From Oceanobacillus piezotolerans (lineage in GTDB: Bacteria; Bacillota; Bacilli; Bacillales; Amphibacillaceae): a stretch of 64,000 nucleotides of DNA. The stretch spans positions 1 through 64,000 of the forward strand of contig NZ_RCHR01000010.1 of the NCBI RefSeq assembly GCF_003665065.1. The letters run 5' to 3'. The translations under genes were made by a program, and so were the position numbers. Numbering within the stretch: position 1 is the stretch's first letter; each line of letters begins with the position of its first letter. Shown here one piece after another: positions 48,068 through 61,100 of this stretch. The notes under the pieces were generated by a model. The model was not told the DNA's origin, did not search any database, and saw nothing but the letters and a program-made list of their open reading frames with translations.

Positions 48068-48709
48068 TTATTTATGGTTTTTAGTTGGAAGGACTTCCCC
48101 ACGGTAGATCCACACTTTAACACCTAGCTTACCATAAGTAGTGTCTGCTTCTGCTGTACCATAATCGATGTCAGCACGTAAAGTATGAAGTGGAACTGTT
48201 CCTTCGCTGTAATGTTCTGCACGAGCGATATCAGCACCGCCTAGACGGCCAGATACTTGTGTTTTAATTCCTTTAGCACCTGCACGCATTGCACGTTGAA
48301 TTGCTTGCTTTTGTGCACGACGGAATGAAATACGGTTTTCTAATTGACGAGCGATATTGTCTGCTACTAATTTCGCATCGATATCTACTTTCTTAATTTC
48401 TACAATGTTAATGTGTACTCGTTTACCAGTTAAAGCATTTAAAGATTTACGAAGTGCTTCAACTTCAGAGCCGCCTTTTCCGATTACCATACCAGGTTTA
48501 CCAGTATGAATCGTAATGTTTACACGGTTAGCCGCACGTTCGATTTCGATAGAAGAAACAGCAGCTGTTTTTAGGCGGTTTTCAAGATATTCTCTGATTT
48601 TAATATCTTCATGTAGTAAGTCTGCATAGTCTTTACCAGCATACCATTTTGATTCCCAGTCTTTAATAATGCCTACGCGGAGACCTGTTGGATTTACTTT
48701 TTGACCCAC
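48068..48709 (-). CDS. rpsC: 30S ribosomal protein S3
   Basis: 213 residues with an N-terminal KH domain ([19 protein letters not shown]) at the mRNA entry tunnel. [20 protein letters not shown] is the usual start. Three bases after rplV. Confidence 0.97.
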   Translation of the reverse strand: MGQKVNPTGLRVGIIKDWESKWYAGKDYADLLHEDIKIREYLENRLKTAAVSSIEIERAANRVNITIHTGKPGMVIGKGGSEVEALRKSLNALTGKRVHINIVEIKKVDIDAKLVADNIARQLENRISFRRAQKQAIQRAMRAGAKGIKTQVSGRLGGADIARAEHYSEGTVPLHTLRADIDYGTAEADTTYGKLGVKVWIYRGEVLPTKNHK

Positions 48710-48712
48710 TAA

Positions 48713-49054
48713 CTATCCCTCCTTCTTTTCTGTTAAAACCACAGTGATGTGGCTTGTGCGTTTATTAATTCTGCTTGCGCGTCCTTGTGCACGTGGACGG
48801 AAGCGTTTCAATGTTGGTCCTTCATTTACATATGCTTCAGATACTACTAGATTATCAGTATCCATTTCATAGTTGTGTTCTGCATTTGCGATAGCAGATT
48901 TCAAAACTTTTTCAACTACTGGTGAAGCTCCACGTTGTGTATGGCGTAGAACCGCGATTGCTTCGCCAACTTGTTTTCCCCGAATAAGATCAACAACTAA
49001 ACGAACTTTACGAGGAGCTATACGAACTGTTTTCGCAACGGCTTTAGCTTGCAT
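48713..49054 (-). CDS. rplV: 50S ribosomal protein L22
   Basis: 113 residues, lining the exit tunnel with a long loop whose tip ([17 protein letters not shown]) touches macrolide territory. No duplication or deletion is seen in the loop. Confidence 0.97.
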   Translation of the reverse strand: MQAKAVAKTVRIAPRKVRLVVDLIRGKQVGEAIAVLRHTQRGASPVVEKVLKSAIANAEHNYEMDTDNLVVSEAYVNEGPTLKRFRPRAQGRASRINKRTSHITVVLTEKKEG

Positions 49055-49072
49055 TCGGTCTGCACCTCCTTA

Positions 49073-49351
49073 TTATCGTTTTGTTTTCTTGTCGTCGGCA
49101 GAGTGTCCTCTGTATGAACGAGTTGGTGCGAATTCACCTAACTTATGTCCGACCATATCTTCTGTTACATATACTGGAACGTGTTTACGTCCATCATATA
49201 CCGCAATTGTATGACCTACAAAATTAGGGAAGATGGTAGAACGACGAGACCAAGTTTTTACTACTTGTTTTTTATCCCCTTCGTTTAACTGATCAATCTT
49301 CTTTAATAGATGGTCATCTGCAAAAGGTCCTTTTTTCAAACTACGACCCAT
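49073..49351 (-). CDS. rpsS: 30S ribosomal protein S19
   Basis: 92 residues, head protein next to S13. [18 protein letters not shown] start and [16 protein letters not shown] are diagnostic. Confidence 0.97.
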   Translation of the reverse strand: MGRSLKKGPFADDHLLKKIDQLNEGDKKQVVKTWSRRSTIFPNFVGHTIAVYDGRKHVPVYVTEDMVGHKLGEFAPTRSYRGHSADDKKTKR

Positions 49352-49410
49352 GGATAAACCTCCTTCCGCAAGTGAGAGACGGGATTATCTTTGCCCGTCT
49401 TTAAATTGGT

Positions 49411-50241
49411 TTATTTTTTACGTTTACGAACAATATACTTATCAGACGGCTTGTTGCGTGTGCGTGTCTTGTAACCAAGTGTTGGTTTACCCCAAGGTGA
49501 CATAGGTGATTTACGTCCGATTGGCGCACGACCTTCACCACCACCGTGTGGGTGATCATTAGGGTTCATTACAGAACCACGAACAGTAGGGCGGATACCT
49601 TTCCAACGAGAACGTCCTGCTTTACCAACACGGATTAGTTCATGTTCTAGGTTACCAACTTGACCTACAGTTGCACGGCAAGTGCTTAAGATTAAGCGAA
49701 CTTCACCAGATGCTAGGCGTACTAGTGTGTATTTTTCCTCACGACCCAAGATTTGCGCTTCAGCACCAGCTGATCTTGCTAATTGTCCACCATTACCTGG
49801 TTTTAACTCGATGTTGTGAATAACAGTACCTACAGGGATTTTACCGATTGGTAATGCATTCCCTACTTTGATATCTGCCTCTTCACCTGATTCGATTTCT
49901 TGACCTACTTGAAGTCCTTTTGGTGCAATAATGTAGCGTTTTTCTCCGTCCGCATAGTTAATTAATGCAATGTTAGCTGTACGGTTTGGATCATACTCAA
50001 CTGTAGCAACGCGTCCTGGTATTCCATCTTTATCACGTTTGAAATCGATAATACGGTATTGACGCTTATGACCGCCACCTTGATGACGAACAGTTAATTT
50101 CCCTTGGTTGTTACGTCCTCCACGTTTCTTAATTGGACTTAACAGGGATTTCTCTGGTTTGTCTGTAGTGATTTCAGCAAAATCAGAAACAGACATGTTA
50201 CGACGACCGTTTGATGTTGGTCTAAACTTTTTAATCGCCAT
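49411..50241 (-). CDS. rplB: 50S ribosomal protein L2
   Basis: 276 residues, needed for subunit association and peptidyl transfer. The conserved [20 protein letters not shown] loop near 222-241 contains the essential His. Confidence 0.97.
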   Translation of the reverse strand: MAIKKFRPTSNGRRNMSVSDFAEITTDKPEKSLLSPIKKRGGRNNQGKLTVRHQGGGHKRQYRIIDFKRDKDGIPGRVATVEYDPNRTANIALINYADGEKRYIIAPKGLQVGQEIESGEEADIKVGNALPIGKIPVGTVIHNIELKPGNGGQLARSAGAEAQILGREEKYTLVRLASGEVRLILSTCRATVGQVGNLEHELIRVGKAGRSRWKGIRPTVRGSVMNPNDHPHGGGEGRAPIGRKSPMSPWGKPTLGYKTRTRNKPSDKYIVRKRKK

Positions 50242-50271
50242 CTTTTTCCCTCCTTTTCAGATATCTAGTAA

Positions 50272-50559
50272 TTAAGCCTCAAAGAAGTCTAGTTCTTTAC
50301 TATCCTCAGATAGTTGTACAATGGCCTTTTTACGGTTTGATCTATAACCACCGTAACGTCCCATTCTCTTGAACTTACCTTTAAGGTTAAGTGTGTTCAC
50401 TTTAACAACCTTTACACCAAAGATAGCTTCCACAGCATCTTTGATTTCCGTTTTGTTTGCTTTAGGGGATACTTCGAATGTATATTTTTTATCTGCCATT
50501 TGGTCAGCTGAGTGCTCCGTAATGACAGGGCGTTTAATAACATCGCGATGATCTTTCAT
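50272..50559 (-). CDS. rplW: 50S ribosomal protein L23
   Basis: 95 residues, docking site for trigger factor and SRP at the tunnel exit. Begins [20 protein letters not shown]. Its ATG overlaps the rplD stop by one base. Confidence 0.97.
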   Translation of the reverse strand: MKDHRDVIKRPVITEHSADQMADKKYTFEVSPKANKTEIKDAVEAIFGVKVVKVNTLNLKGKFKRMGRYGGYRSNRKKAIVQLSEDSKELDFFEA

Positions 50560-51182
50560 TATGCAAACACCTCCCCTGCTTTTTCAGCTGCATCCTTCGT
50601 TAAGATTAGCTTGTCATGCGTTAATAAATCTAAAACGTTAACTTCTTCAACTGTTAATACCTTAACAGATTTCAAGTTATTCGCAGAACGTGCAACTACT
50701 TCATTTTTATCCGCAGTTACAATAAGTGCTTTCGCATCAGCATTAACTGCATCTAGCATATTAACGATTTCTTTTGTTTTTGGTGCATCGATTGCGATGC
50801 TTTCTAATACGACGATATTCTCTTCTTTCACTTTAGAAGATAAAGCAGATCTAAGAGCTAAACGACGTACTTTTTTCGGTAACTTATAGCTATAGCTACG
50901 TGGTGTTGGACCGAATACAACTCCACCACCTACCCATTGTGGGGAGCGAATTGAACCTTGACGCGCACGACCAGTTCCTTTTTGACGCCATGGTTTACGA
51001 CCACCGCCTCGCACTTCAGAACGATTCTTCACATCGTGTGTTCCTTGACGTAAAGATGCACGTTGCATAATTACTGCTTCATGAAGCACATGTGTGTTTG
51101 GCTCAATACCAAATACTGCATCATTTAATTCAATCTCTCCAGCATTACTTCCATCTTGTTTTAATAGTGCTACTTTAGGCAT
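50559..51182 (-). CDS. rplD: 50S ribosomal protein L4
   Basis: 207 residues, with the tunnel-reaching loop [19 protein letters not shown] (about 62-80) intact. Early assembly protein and, in some bacteria, S10-operon repressor. Confidence 0.97.
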   Translation of the reverse strand: MPKVALLKQDGSNAGEIELNDAVFGIEPNTHVLHEAVIMQRASLRQGTHDVKNRSEVRGGGRKPWRQKGTGRARQGSIRSPQWVGGGVVFGPTPRSYSYKLPKKVRRLALRSALSSKVKEENIVVLESIAIDAPKTKEIVNMLDAVNADAKALIVTADKNEVVARSANNLKSVKVLTVEEVNVLDLLTHDKLILTKDAAEKAGEVFA

Positions 51183-51208
51183 GACATATCCTCCCTTCGT
51201 TTGTGTGA

Positions 51209-51838
51209 TTAATTACCTTTAATCGCACTTGTAATTTTCACGTATGATTTTTTCGCACCAGGGACATTACCTTTGATTAGTAATAGATTCTTTTCAGCAT
51301 CTACACTTACTACTTCAAGATTTTGAATGGTTACTTGTTCAGAACCCATATGTCCTGGTAATTTTTTACCTTTAAATACACGCATTGCATCAACAGCACC
51401 CATTGAACCTGGTCCTCTATGATAGTGTGAACCGTGTCCCATTGGACCGCGTTGTTGTCCGTGACGTTTGATTGAACCTTGGAAACCTTTCCCTTTGGAA
51501 GTTCCTGTTACATCAACTTTTTCGCCAGCTTCAAAAATTTCAACGCTAACTTCTTGACCAACTTCTGCTCCGTCAAGGTTAACGTTACGGAATTCACGAA
51601 CGTAGCGCTTAGGGGCAGTGTTTGCTTTTTCAGCATGGCCTTTTTCTGGTTTGTTCGTACGAGATGGCTTCTTATCAGCAAAACCAAGTTGTAATGCTTC
51701 ATAGCCGTCATTTTCTAAAGTTCTTTTCTGTAATACCACGTTAGGTTCAGCTTGAACAACTGTTACTGGGATTAATTCTCCACTTTCAGTAAAAAGCTGA
51801 GTCATGCCGATTTTACGACCTAAGATTCCTTTCGTCAT
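51209..51838 (-). CDS. rplC: 50S ribosomal protein L3
   Basis: 209 residues, reaching the peptidyl-transferase centre with [17 protein letters not shown] (about 135-150). [15 protein letters not shown] start is typical. Confidence 0.97.
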   Translation of the reverse strand: MTKGILGRKIGMTQLFTESGELIPVTVVQAEPNVVLQKRTLENDGYEALQLGFADKKPSRTNKPEKGHAEKANTAPKRYVREFRNVNLDGAEVGQEVSVEIFEAGEKVDVTGTSKGKGFQGSIKRHGQQRGPMGHGSHYHRGPGSMGAVDAMRVFKGKKLPGHMGSEQVTIQNLEVVSVDAEKNLLLIKGNVPGAKKSYVKITSAIKGN

Positions 51839-51867
51839 CCGTTACACCTCCTATAAATAACAATAAA

Positions 51868-52275
<408 letters not shown>

Positions 52276-52308
52276 TCACTTCATCGCCTTTTTCTGACCA
52301 ACATTATA

Positions 52309-52337
52309 AGTATACCAAATGGTGTTGGCCTATGCAA
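52309..52337 (-). promoter_or_regulatory. promoter of the S10 operon
   Basis: Minus-strand TTGCAT (52332-52337), 17-base spacer, TATACT (52309-52314). The leader of about 130 bases contains a CACCC...GGGTG hairpin (52240-52265) that could serve in control, though no known leader is assigned. Confidence 0.65.
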
Positions 52338-52664
52338 CCTTTCTTTTAAAACTAATTATCGGTCGCACATTTGTGTATTATACATAGATATTTGTGGTTT
52401 TGCAAGCTTTTCTTGAATATTTTTCTACTTATTGCATATAAGTTATTATGTGAAGTTATCGATTAGAATTGCTGTTTATTCTATTAGTATTTGAAAAAGA
52501 GATATTCTATTTTTGTTACCTATTACTTTAATTACACATTACTACTGCTATTTAATGAAGACATTAATAAGCAGATTTGTTTTTGATAGAATTTGTTACT
52601 CTAGAGAATAGATAGACTACTGATTAGTTTAATTCTAGATATCGTGAAAAAATATAAAGAGTAC

Positions 52665-52884
52665 GGAAACACCCTAGAATTATTTGTTCGTGATTTCCAC
52701 TGCGGGCAGCGCCTTAGCCTCCTCGGAAGAAAACCATTTCCTGCGGGGTCTTCGGCTGTTGCTTTTCCCGTAGGACAAGGAAGGCTTCAGCAGTGATACA
52801 TCGCACGAAGAAAAAGTGCTTTTCTTTTTCGAGGAGTCGACTGCCCTCCGCTCCAATCACTTCATATAATTGGGCGGTGTTTCC
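52665..52884. repeat. Bacillaceae GC-rich intergenic repeat, copy 1
   Basis: GGAAACACC and GGTGTTTCC ends enclose GC-rich modules (CCTCCTCGGAAG, TTTCCTGCGGGGTC). The reverse complement shares AGACCCCG, GAGGAGGCT and a GCGC core with copy 2, so the two stand in opposite orientation. No coding potential. Confidence 0.65.
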
Positions 52885-52920
52885 ACCTTCCTATATTTAT
52901 AGATTAAAAAGCATAATTTA

Positions 52921-53039
52921 GCGGAGGAAATACACGGAGACTCCTGCGGGATGATAAGCCTAGTTGAGACCCCGGAGAGACGACAGTCTCGAGGAGGCTC
53001 AACAGCGCCCGTGGAAAGCGTAGTGTATTTCCGTAGCGG
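52921..53039. repeat. Bacillaceae GC-rich intergenic repeat, copy 2
   Basis: GCGGAGGAAATACAC at one end pairs with GTGTATTTCCG...CGG at the other. The core has CTCCTGCGGGA, GAGACCCCGG and GAGGAGGCTCAACAGCGCCCG, a pattern seen widely between genes in Bacillaceae. With copy 1 it fills the 1-kb gap where B. subtilis has ybaC. Confidence 0.7.
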
Positions 53040-53135
53040 TGTTAACCACTATTCTGAATTCAATTAATCAACTTTTTCTATAGACTATATATTAGTAAGA
53101 ATTACAGATAGGTTGGCGATAGTGTTTATATAAAG

Positions 53136-53167
53136 AAAACAGGTAACGCTAATGCGTTACCTGTTTT
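53136..53167 (-). terminator. terminator after tuf
   Basis: AAAACAGGTAACGC and its exact complement with a 4-base loop, T residues on both sides; probably bidirectional. Confidence 0.85.
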
Positions 53168-53184
53168 GTATATCGATAAATATA

Positions 53185-54372
53185 TTATTTTTCGATTGTA
53201 GTTACAACGCCTGATCCAACAGTACGTCCACCTTCACGGATGGAGAAACGAGTACCTTCTTCGATAGCGATTGGAGAAATAAGTTCAACTGTCATTTCAG
53301 TGTTATCTCCAGGCATGATCATTTCAGTTCCTTCTGGAAGATTGATTACTCCAGTTACGTCCGTAGTACGGAAGTAGAACTGTGGGCGGTAGTTAGAGAA
53401 GAAAGGAGTGTGACGTCCACCTTCTTCTTTAGATAATACATAAACTTCAGCTTTGAAGTTAGTATGTGGTGTAATAGAACCTGGTTTAGCTAAAACTTGA
53501 CCACGGTTGATATCTTCACGGGATACCCCACGAAGTAACGCACCAATGTTGTCACCTGCTTCTGCATAGTCAAGAAGTTTACGGAACATCTCAACACCAG
53601 TTACAGTAGTTTTACCATTTTCTTCTTGAAGACCAATAATTTCTACTTCGTCTCCAACTTTAACTTGACCACGTTCAACACGACCAGTAGCAACAGTACC
53701 ACGACCAGTAATTGAGAATACATCCTCAACTGGCATCATGAATGGCTTGTCGTTGTCACGTTCTGGAGTTGGAACATATTCGTCTACAGCTGCCATTAAG
53801 TCAAGAATAGCTTGTTCATATTTTTCGTCGCCTTCTAGAGCTCTTAGAGCAGAACCGCTGATAACTGGAACGTCATCACCAGGGAAGTCATATTCAGTTA
53901 ATAGATCACGAACTTCCATTTCTACTAATTCAAGAAGCTCTTCATCGTCTACCATATCAACTTTGTTTAAGAATACAACGATTGAAGGTACACCTACGTT
54001 ACGAGATAATAGGATGTGCTCACGAGTTTGTGGCATAGGACCATCAGCAGCAGATACTACTAAGATAGCTCCGTCCATTTGTGCAGCACCAGTGATCATG
54101 TTTTTAACATAGTCCGCGTGACCTGGGCAGTCTACGTGCGCATAGTGACGAGTTTCAGTTTCATATTCTACGTGAGAAGTTGAGATAGTGATACCACGTT
54201 CTTTTTCTTCTGGAGCACCATCGATTTGGTCGTAAGCACGTGCTTCTGCACCACCATGTTTTGCAAGTACAGTTGTAATTGCAGCTGTTAATGTAGTTTT
54301 ACCATGGTCAACGTGACCGATTGTACCAACGTTTACGTGACTCTTGGAGCGATCGAATTTTTCTTTAGCCAT
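53185..54372 (-). CDS. tuf: elongation factor Tu
   Basis: 395 residues. G1 [14 protein letters not shown]3 [10 protein letters not shown]4 NKVD and the beta-barrel domains with [13 protein letters not shown] are all standard. Delivers aminoacyl-tRNA to the ribosome. Elfamycin-sensitive residues look ordinary. Last gene of the str operon. Confidence 0.98.
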   Translation of the reverse strand: MAKEKFDRSKSHVNVGTIGHVDHGKTTLTAAITTVLAKHGGAEARAYDQIDGAPEEKERGITISTSHVEYETETRHYAHVDCPGHADYVKNMITGAAQMDGAILVVSAADGPMPQTREHILLSRNVGVPSIVVFLNKVDMVDDEELLELVEMEVRDLLTEYDFPGDDVPVISGSALRALEGDEKYEQAILDLMAAVDEYVPTPERDNDKPFMMPVEDVFSITGRGTVATGRVERGQVKVGDEVEIIGLQEENGKTTVTGVEMFRKLLDYAEAGDNIGALLRGVSREDINRGQVLAKPGSITPHTNFKAEVYVLSKEEGGRHTPFFSNYRPQFYFRTTDVTGVINLPEGTEMIMPGDNTEMTVELISPIAIEEGTRFSIREGGRTVGSGVVTTIEK

Positions 54373-54424
54373 TTATAGTTCCTCCTTTAAGTAAATAAAG
54401 ATATTTTTAATAATGTATGTTCAA

Positions 54425-54452
54425 CTAAGAAATCAAAGTTGATTTCTTAGTC
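54425..54452. promoter_or_regulatory. near-perfect palindrome between fusA and tuf
   Basis: ACTAAGAAATCAA and its complement flank only two bases. There is no T run, so it may be an RNA processing site that raises tuf mRNA, or a weak attenuator. Confidence 0.4.
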
Positions 54453-54491
54453 TTCACTAATTGTTATACGTCACAATGGACAAAAAATCAA

Positions 54492-56570
54492 TTATTCGCC
54501 AACGTTTTTCTTAATAATTTCTTCACCGATGGACTTAGGCACTTCTTCATAATGGTCGAAATGCATTGTATATGTTCCGCGACCTTGCGTGTTAGAACGC
54601 AATGCAGTTGCATAACCAAACATTTCAGAAAGAGGTACCATTGCACGAATTACTTGCGCATTACCACGAGCTTCCATACCTTCTACACGTCCACGACGGG
54701 AAGTTACGTCACCCATGATATCCCCCATGTACTCTTCAGGAACAACAATTTCAACTTTTTCAATTGGTTCTAGAATTACAGGGTTACATTTGTTCTTCGT
54801 TGCTTTAAGTGCCATAGAAGCAGCAACCTTAAACGCCATTTCATTTGAGTCAACATCATGGTAACTACCATCGAATAACGTAGCTTTGAAGTCGATTAGA
54901 GGATATCCTGCTAGGACACCATTCTCTGCAGCTTCTCTAACTCCATTTTCAATTGCAGGGATGTATTCACGTGGAACTACCCCACCAACGATCTTGTTCT
55001 CGAATTCAACTCCAGCGCCTTCTTCATTAGGCTCAAACTTGATCCATACGTGACCATATTGTCCACGTCCACCAGACTGACGTACAAATTTACCTTCTAC
55101 TTCAGCAGCAGTACGCAGTGATTCACGATATGCAACCTGAGGGGCACCAACGTTTGCTTCTACTTTAAATTCACGTTTCAAACGGTCAACAATGATATCT
55201 AAGTGAAGTTCACCCATACCAGAGATGATAGTTTGACCAGTTTCTGTGTTTGTTTCTGTCTTAAATGTTGGATCTTCTTCAGCAAGCTTAGACAATGCAA
55301 TACCCATCTTATCTTGGTCTGCTTTTGTTTTTGGTTCAATAGCAACAGAGATAACTGGTTCAGGGAATTCCATTGATTCTAAGATAACTAGGTTCTTTTC
55401 ATCACATAACGTATCACCAGTTGATGTATCTTTCAAACCAACAGCAGCGGCAATTTCACCAGAATAAACTTTAGAAATCTCTTCACGGTGATTTGCGTGC
55501 ATTTGAAGGATACGTCCAACACGTTCGCGCTTATCTTTCACAGAGTTTTTCACATATGATCCAGACTCAAGTGTTCCAGAGTAAACACGGAAGAAGGTTA
55601 ATTTACCAACATAAGGGTCAGTCATAACTTTGAACGCTAATGCTGAAAATGGCTCATTATCACTTGATGGACGAGTTGTCTTCTCTTCTGTGCCAGGAAT
55701 GATACCTTCGATTGCTTCAACATCTGTTGGTGCTGGAAGGTAATCAATAACACCATCTAGCATTAATTGAACACCTTTGTTTTTAAATGCAGATCCACAG
55801 AACACAGGATAGAATTCTACGCTAAGTGTTGCTTTACGAATTGCAGCTTTCAACTCATCTTCGCTGATTTCTTCACCTTCAAGGTATTTCATCATAAGCT
55901 CTTCATCAGTTTCTGCTACAGCTTCAATTAAATTCGTACGCAATTCTTCTGCTTGATCTTTTAATTCTTCTGGAATTTCGCGTGCTTCTTCAGTTGTACC
56001 TAGATCATCAAGATAGAAGTGTGCTTCCATTTTGATAAGGTCAATAATTCCATTGAATTGATCTTCAGCCCCAATTGGTAACTGAACAGGGTGTGCGTTC
56101 GCTCCTAAACGATCTTTAAGAGTCTTTGTAGAATAAAGGAAATCTGCACCTGTTTTATCCATCTTGTTGATGAATACGATTCTTGGTACACCATAAGTTG
56201 TTGCTTGACGCCAAACTGTTTCAGTTTGAGGTTCAACACCTGATTGTGCATCAAGCACCGTTACAGCACCATCAAGTACACGTAAGGAACGTTCAACTTC
56301 AACTGTAAAGTCTACGTGTCCTGGTGTATCAATAATGTTGATTCGATGTTCTTTCCATGCAGCAGTTGTCGCAGCAGAAGTGATTGTAATACCACGTTCT
56401 TGCTCTTGCTCCATCCAGTCCATTTGTGAAGCACCTTCGTGTGTTTCACCGATTTTGTGAATACGTCCTGTATAGAAAAGAATACGTTCGGTAGTTGTTG
56501 TTTTACCTGCATCGATGTGTGCCATAATACCGATATTACGTGTCTTTTCCAAGGAGAACTCTCTAGCCAT
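54492..56570 (-). CDS. fusA: elongation factor G
   Basis: 692 residues, ribosomal translocase. G1 [16 protein letters not shown]3 [10 protein letters not shown]4 NKMDKTGAD and domain [18 protein letters not shown] are intact. Full family length. Confidence 0.98.
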   Translation of the reverse strand: MAREFSLEKTRNIGIMAHIDAGKTTTTERILFYTGRIHKIGETHEGASQMDWMEQEQERGITITSAATTAAWKEHRINIIDTPGHVDFTVEVERSLRVLDGAVTVLDAQSGVEPQTETVWRQATTYGVPRIVFINKMDKTGADFLYSTKTLKDRLGANAHPVQLPIGAEDQFNGIIDLIKMEAHFYLDDLGTTEEAREIPEELKDQAEELRTNLIEAVAETDEELMMKYLEGEEISEDELKAAIRKATLSVEFYPVFCGSAFKNKGVQLMLDGVIDYLPAPTDVEAIEGIIPGTEEKTTRPSSDNEPFSALAFKVMTDPYVGKLTFFRVYSGTLESGSYVKNSVKDKRERVGRILQMHANHREEISKVYSGEIAAAVGLKDTSTGDTLCDEKNLVILESMEFPEPVISVAIEPKTKADQDKMGIALSKLAEEDPTFKTETNTETGQTIISGMGELHLDIIVDRLKREFKVEANVGAPQVAYRESLRTAAEVEGKFVRQSGGRGQYGHVWIKFEPNEEGAGVEFENKIVGGVVPREYIPAIENGVREAAENGVLAGYPLIDFKATLFDGSYHDVDSNEMAFKVAASMALKATKNKCNPVILEPIEKVEIVVPEEYMGDIMGDVTSRRGRVEGMEARGNAQVIRAMVPLSEMFGYATALRSNTQGRGTYTMHFDHYEEVPKSIGEEIIKKNVGE

Positions 56571-56612
56571 ATGTTTTTCTCCTTTCTAATTGGAAAAATT
56601 GTTCGTTTATTA

Positions 56613-57083
56613 TTACCAACGATAGTGAGCAAATGCTTTGTTGGCTTCAGCCATCTTATGCATGTCTTCACGTTTCTTAACGGAAGCTCCTGTGTTGTTA
56701 GAAGCATCTAAGATTTCATTAGCAAGACGTTCTTCCATTGTTTTCTCCCCACGTAGACGTGAATAGCTAACAAGGTAACGCAATCCTAATGCTTGGCGTC
56801 TTTCCGGACGAACTTCAACCGGTACTTGGTAGTTAGAACCACCAACACGACGCGCGCGTACTTCAAGTACAGGCATTACATTCTTCATCGCTTGTTCGAA
56901 GACTTCCATAGGGCTTTGGCCACTTCTTTCTTGAACAAGTTCAAATGCGCGATAAAGGATTTTTTGTGCCTTTCCACGTTTACCATCGACCATAATTTGG
57001 TTGATTAAACGTGTAACTAATTTTGAATTATAAAGCGGATCTGGTAATACATCGCGTTTTGGTACTGGACCTTTACGAGGCAT
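56613..57083 (-). CDS. rpsG: 30S ribosomal protein S7
   Basis: 156 residues, head assembly protein. [20 protein letters not shown] start; hairpin with [11 protein letters not shown]. 42 bases upstream of fusA. Confidence 0.97.
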   Translation of the reverse strand: MPRKGPVPKRDVLPDPLYNSKLVTRLINQIMVDGKRGKAQKILYRAFELVQERSGQSPMEVFEQAMKNVMPVLEVRARRVGGSNYQVPVEVRPERRQALGLRYLVSYSRLRGEKTMEERLANEILDASNNTGASVKKREDMHKMAEANKAFAHYRW

Positions 57084-57122
57084 ATAAGTATCCTCCTTTC
57101 TTTCTATCTTAATTTTGATTCA

Positions 57123-57542
57123 TTATTTTTTCTCTTTTGGTTTCTTCGTTCCATACTTAGAACGACCTTGCATACGACCTTCAACTCCAGCAGTATCTAG
57201 CGCACCACGTACGATGTGGTAACGTACCCCTGGTAAGTCTTTAACACGTCCTCCACGAAGCAATACAACACTGTGTTCTTGCAAGTTATGTCCGATACCA
57301 GGAATATAAGCAGTTACTTCCATGTTGTTAGACAAGCGAACACGTGCATATTTACGTAGCGCTGAGTTTGGTTTCTTAGGTGTAAGTGTACCTACACGAG
57401 TACAAACTCCACGTTTTTGAGGAGAATTTACATCTGTAAAAGATTTTTTGAAGCTGTTGTAGCCTTTGTTAAGCGCTGGTGAATCAGATTTCTTAGTCTT
57501 GCTGACTCTACCTTTACGTACTAATTGATTAATAGTTGGCAT
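57123..57542 (-). CDS. rpsL: 30S ribosomal protein S12
   Basis: 139 residues. The decoding loops [11 protein letters not shown] and [13 protein letters not shown] carry the normal lysines, so no streptomycin-resistance change is seen. Confidence 0.97.
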   Translation of the reverse strand: MPTINQLVRKGRVSKTKKSDSPALNKGYNSFKKSFTDVNSPQKRGVCTRVGTLTPKKPNSALRKYARVRLSNNMEVTAYIPGIGHNLQEHSVVLLRGGRVKDLPGVRYHIVRGALDTAGVEGRMQGRSKYGTKKPKEKK

Positions 57543-57669
57543 GACTCATTGTCCTCCCTTCATGATTTTATATTAATAAGCAGTTAATAAATCTGCATCT
57601 TGTAAACCCACACATCCAGGCGGTCCATTTTAACGTAAAAAAATGCTTTGGATTATATACATAACCCAA

Positions 57670-57921
57670 CTATTTCCTTACCGCTGCAGTTGACGCTCCT
57701 ACATCAATCCCGCATGAAATACCTAATTCCTTCTTGGAATTAACATATTTATAAGGGACTTCTAAGCGTTCCGCCAAACTTACTACCTTTTGTGTGATGT
57801 GTTTATCCGCATCCATAGCGACATACACTTCACTTACTTCGCCATTCTTCATGGCTTTCAGTGTTTGTTTCGTCCCAATGATTAAGCTTTGCTTAATCTT
57901 TGTCACTTTTTCATTAGACAT
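57670..57921 (-). CDS. L7Ae-family RNA-binding protein (YbxF-like)
   Basis: 83 residues from the ATG at 57921 after GGAGGATATGAAA; an ORF from 58050 adds unrelated upstream sequence. The L7Ae/L30e fold binds kink-turn RNA; GTKQTLKAMKNGEVSEVYVAMDAD and the IDVGASTAAV end are typical. It holds its usual place between rpoC and rpsL. Confidence 0.93.
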   Translation of the reverse strand: MSNEKVTKIKQSLIIGTKQTLKAMKNGEVSEVYVAMDADKHITQKVVSLAERLEVPYKYVNSKKELGISCGIDVGASTAAVRK

Positions 57922-58149
57922 TTTCATATCCTCCAAAGCAACAAGTATATCGGAAGCACCTTGAATATAGTACCATCCATCGTTTTTTATGTCAATAATA
58001 TTATTGATATTTTTTGGCAGATAAGAAAGTATAAACTTACTTATCTGCATAAGTGCAACTATGGCATTCGCCTAAAGGCTTGGCGAACGCCAAGTTTTCT
58101 AATGTTTCCGATAATAACTACTTGTTCATTTGCTGTTCATTAAGATCTG

Positions 58150-61100
58150 TTATTGTACTGTTTCAGTTTCAGCTTCTTCCACTTCTTCTTCTGGTTTGTC
58201 TAATACCGGATTAATTCTGCGGTATTGCTGCATACCAGTACCAGCTGGAACTAATTTACCAATAATAACATTTTCTTTCAATCCTAATAATTCATCACGT
58301 TTACCTTTAATTGCAGCATCTGTTAGTACACGAGTTGTTTCTTGGAATGATGCCGCAGATAAGAAGGAGTCTGTTTCCAAGGATGCCTTGGTAATACCAA
58401 GTAATACCGGTCTCCCTGTTGCAGGCTGACCTCCATTAAGGAGTACGGATTTGTTTGCTTCTTTAAATTGATGAAGTTCTAATAAGGATCCAGGTAGTAC
58501 ATCTGTATCTCCTGAATCAACCACACGAATCTTACGCAGCATTTGGCGAACCATCACTTCGACGTGTTTGTCTCCGATTTCTACCCCTTGCATACGATAA
58601 ACTCGCTGAACTTCACGCAGAATGTATTCTTGAACACCTTCCACACCTTTAACACGTAATAAATCTTTCGGATCAATAGAACCTTCCGTTAACTCTTGAC
58701 CAGCAACAACACTATCTCCTACAGAAACCTTCATTCTTGCATTATAAGGAACAGCATATGAGCGTTGTTCCACGTCCCCTTGAATAACAATTTCTTGTCT
58801 ATCTTTTACTTCTTTCACTTCAAGGACACTACCGTAGATTTCTGTAATAACCGCTTGGCCTTTTGGATGACGTGCTTCAAATAATTCCTGAATACGCGGC
58901 AGACCTTGGGTAATATCGTTACCAGCAACCCCACCGGTATGGAAAGTACGCATCGTTAACTGTGTACCTGGTTCACCGATAGATTGTGCAGCGATAATTC
59001 CTACCGCCTCACCAACTTCAACATTGGAACCAGTTGCTAGGTTACGGCCATAGCATCGTTGACATACCCCGTGTTTCGTATTGCAAGTGAACGCAGAGCG
59101 GATAGTGACTTGCTCTATTCCTGCCTCAACAATTTCCTTCGCTTGATCTTGAGTGATCATATGGTTCTTAGATACAATCGTTTCTCCAGATTCAGGGTGT
59201 TTTATTGTTTCAAATGAAGTACGACCAACTAGTCGATCAAAGAGTGGTTCGATAACCTCTGTTCCATCAACCAAAGCAGCTACAGTTAAGCCGCGGTCGG
59301 TACCACAATCTTCTTCACGAATGATAACATCCTGGGCAACGTCAACCAATCTTCTTGTTAAGTATCCTGAGTCGGCAGTCTTCAAGGCTGTATCAGCAAG
59401 ACCTTTACGAGCACCGTGAGTAGAAATAAAGTACTCTTGAACAGTTAATCCTTCTCGGAAACTTGACTTAATTGGGAGCTCAATAATCTTACCAGCAGGG
59501 TTAGCCATCAATCCACGCATACCAGCAAGCTGTGTAAAGTTAGATGCATTACCACGAGCACCTGAATCACTCATCATAAAGATAGGGTTTTTATCACTTA
59601 ATGACTTCATTAGTTTTTCTTGTATGGTATCTTTGGCTTGAGACCAAATAGAGATAACTCTGTCATAACGTTCTTCCTCCGTAATCAACCCACGGCGGAA
59701 TTGTTGTAAGACTCTATCTACCTTCTCTTGTGCCTCATCTAAGATAACCTGTTTCTCTGGTAATACAATAACATCTGCTATACCAACCGTCATTCCAGCC
59801 TTAGTTGAATAACTGAATCCAAGGTCCTTCATACGGTCAAGCATTTTTGATGTTTCGGTAATCTTAAACAGTTTAAATACTTCCGCGATAATATCACCTA
59901 AGAAGCCTTTCTTAAACGGTTTTACTAGATCACGATTTTTAATCTCTTCTTTAATGTCCACTCCATGTCCAACAAAGTATTGTTCAGGAGTTTTATCTTC
60001 TAAGTTGCCTTTGGTTGGCTCATTAATGTACGGGAACGAATCTGGCAAGATTTCGTTAAAAATTAATTTCCCGACAGTTGTAAGAAGCAATTGACGATTT
60101 TGTTCTTCTGTGAATGTCTTATTATTTAAGCTGGAAGCTTGGACGGCGACTCTCGTGTGCAGGTGCACATATCCGTTTTGGTAAGCGATCTTAGCTTCAT
60201 TGATATCCTTAAAGATGCTTCCCTCACCAATCGCACCTTTTCTTTCTAATGTTAAATAATAGTTTCCTAATACCATATCTTGTGAAGGAGTTACAACCGG
60301 TTTTCCGTCTTTAGGATTTAGGATGTTTTGAGCTGCTAACATTAGTAAACGAGCTTCAGCTTGTGCTTCTGCTGATAAAGGAACGTGAACTGCCATTTGG
60401 TCTCCATCAAAGTCAGCGTTATACGCTGTACATACAAGCGGGTGCAAGCGAATAGCTCGACCTTCAACCAATGTTGGTTCGAATGCTTGGATTCCTAGTC
60501 TGTGTAACGTCGGTGCCCGGTTTAAGAGTACAGGATGTTCTTCAATAACATCTTCTAATACGTCCCAAACATCTGGATGAACACGTTCAATCTTACGCTT
60601 CGCAGATTTAATGTTATGAGCAAGCCCTCTTTCTACTAGCTCTTTCATAATAAATGGCTTGAACAATTCAAGTGCCATTTCTTTCGGTAGACCACATTGG
60701 TACATTTTCAGATGAGGCCCAACTATGATAACAGAACGACCTGAATAATCCACACGTTTACCCAATAGGTTTTGACGGAAACGACCTTGTTTCCCTTTTA
60801 ACATATGAGATAGGGATTTTAATGGACGGTTTCCTGGTCCAGTTACTGGACGGCCACGACGACCATTATCGATTAATGCATCCACAGCTTCTTGCAGCAT
60901 ACGTTTTTCGTTTTGTACAATAATGCTTGGTGCCCCTAAGTCCAACAAGCGTTTCAAACGATTGTTACGATTGATCACACGGCGATATAAATCATTTAAG
61001 TCAGATGTAGCAAAACGTCCACCATCCAATTGGACCATTGGTCTAATTTCTGGAGGAATAACCGGAAGAACATCTAAAATCATCCACGCTGGCTCATTTC

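Noticed and set aside
53738..54112. 124-codon frame opposite tuf
   Set aside because: Antisense shadow caused by the codon bias of a highly expressed gene.
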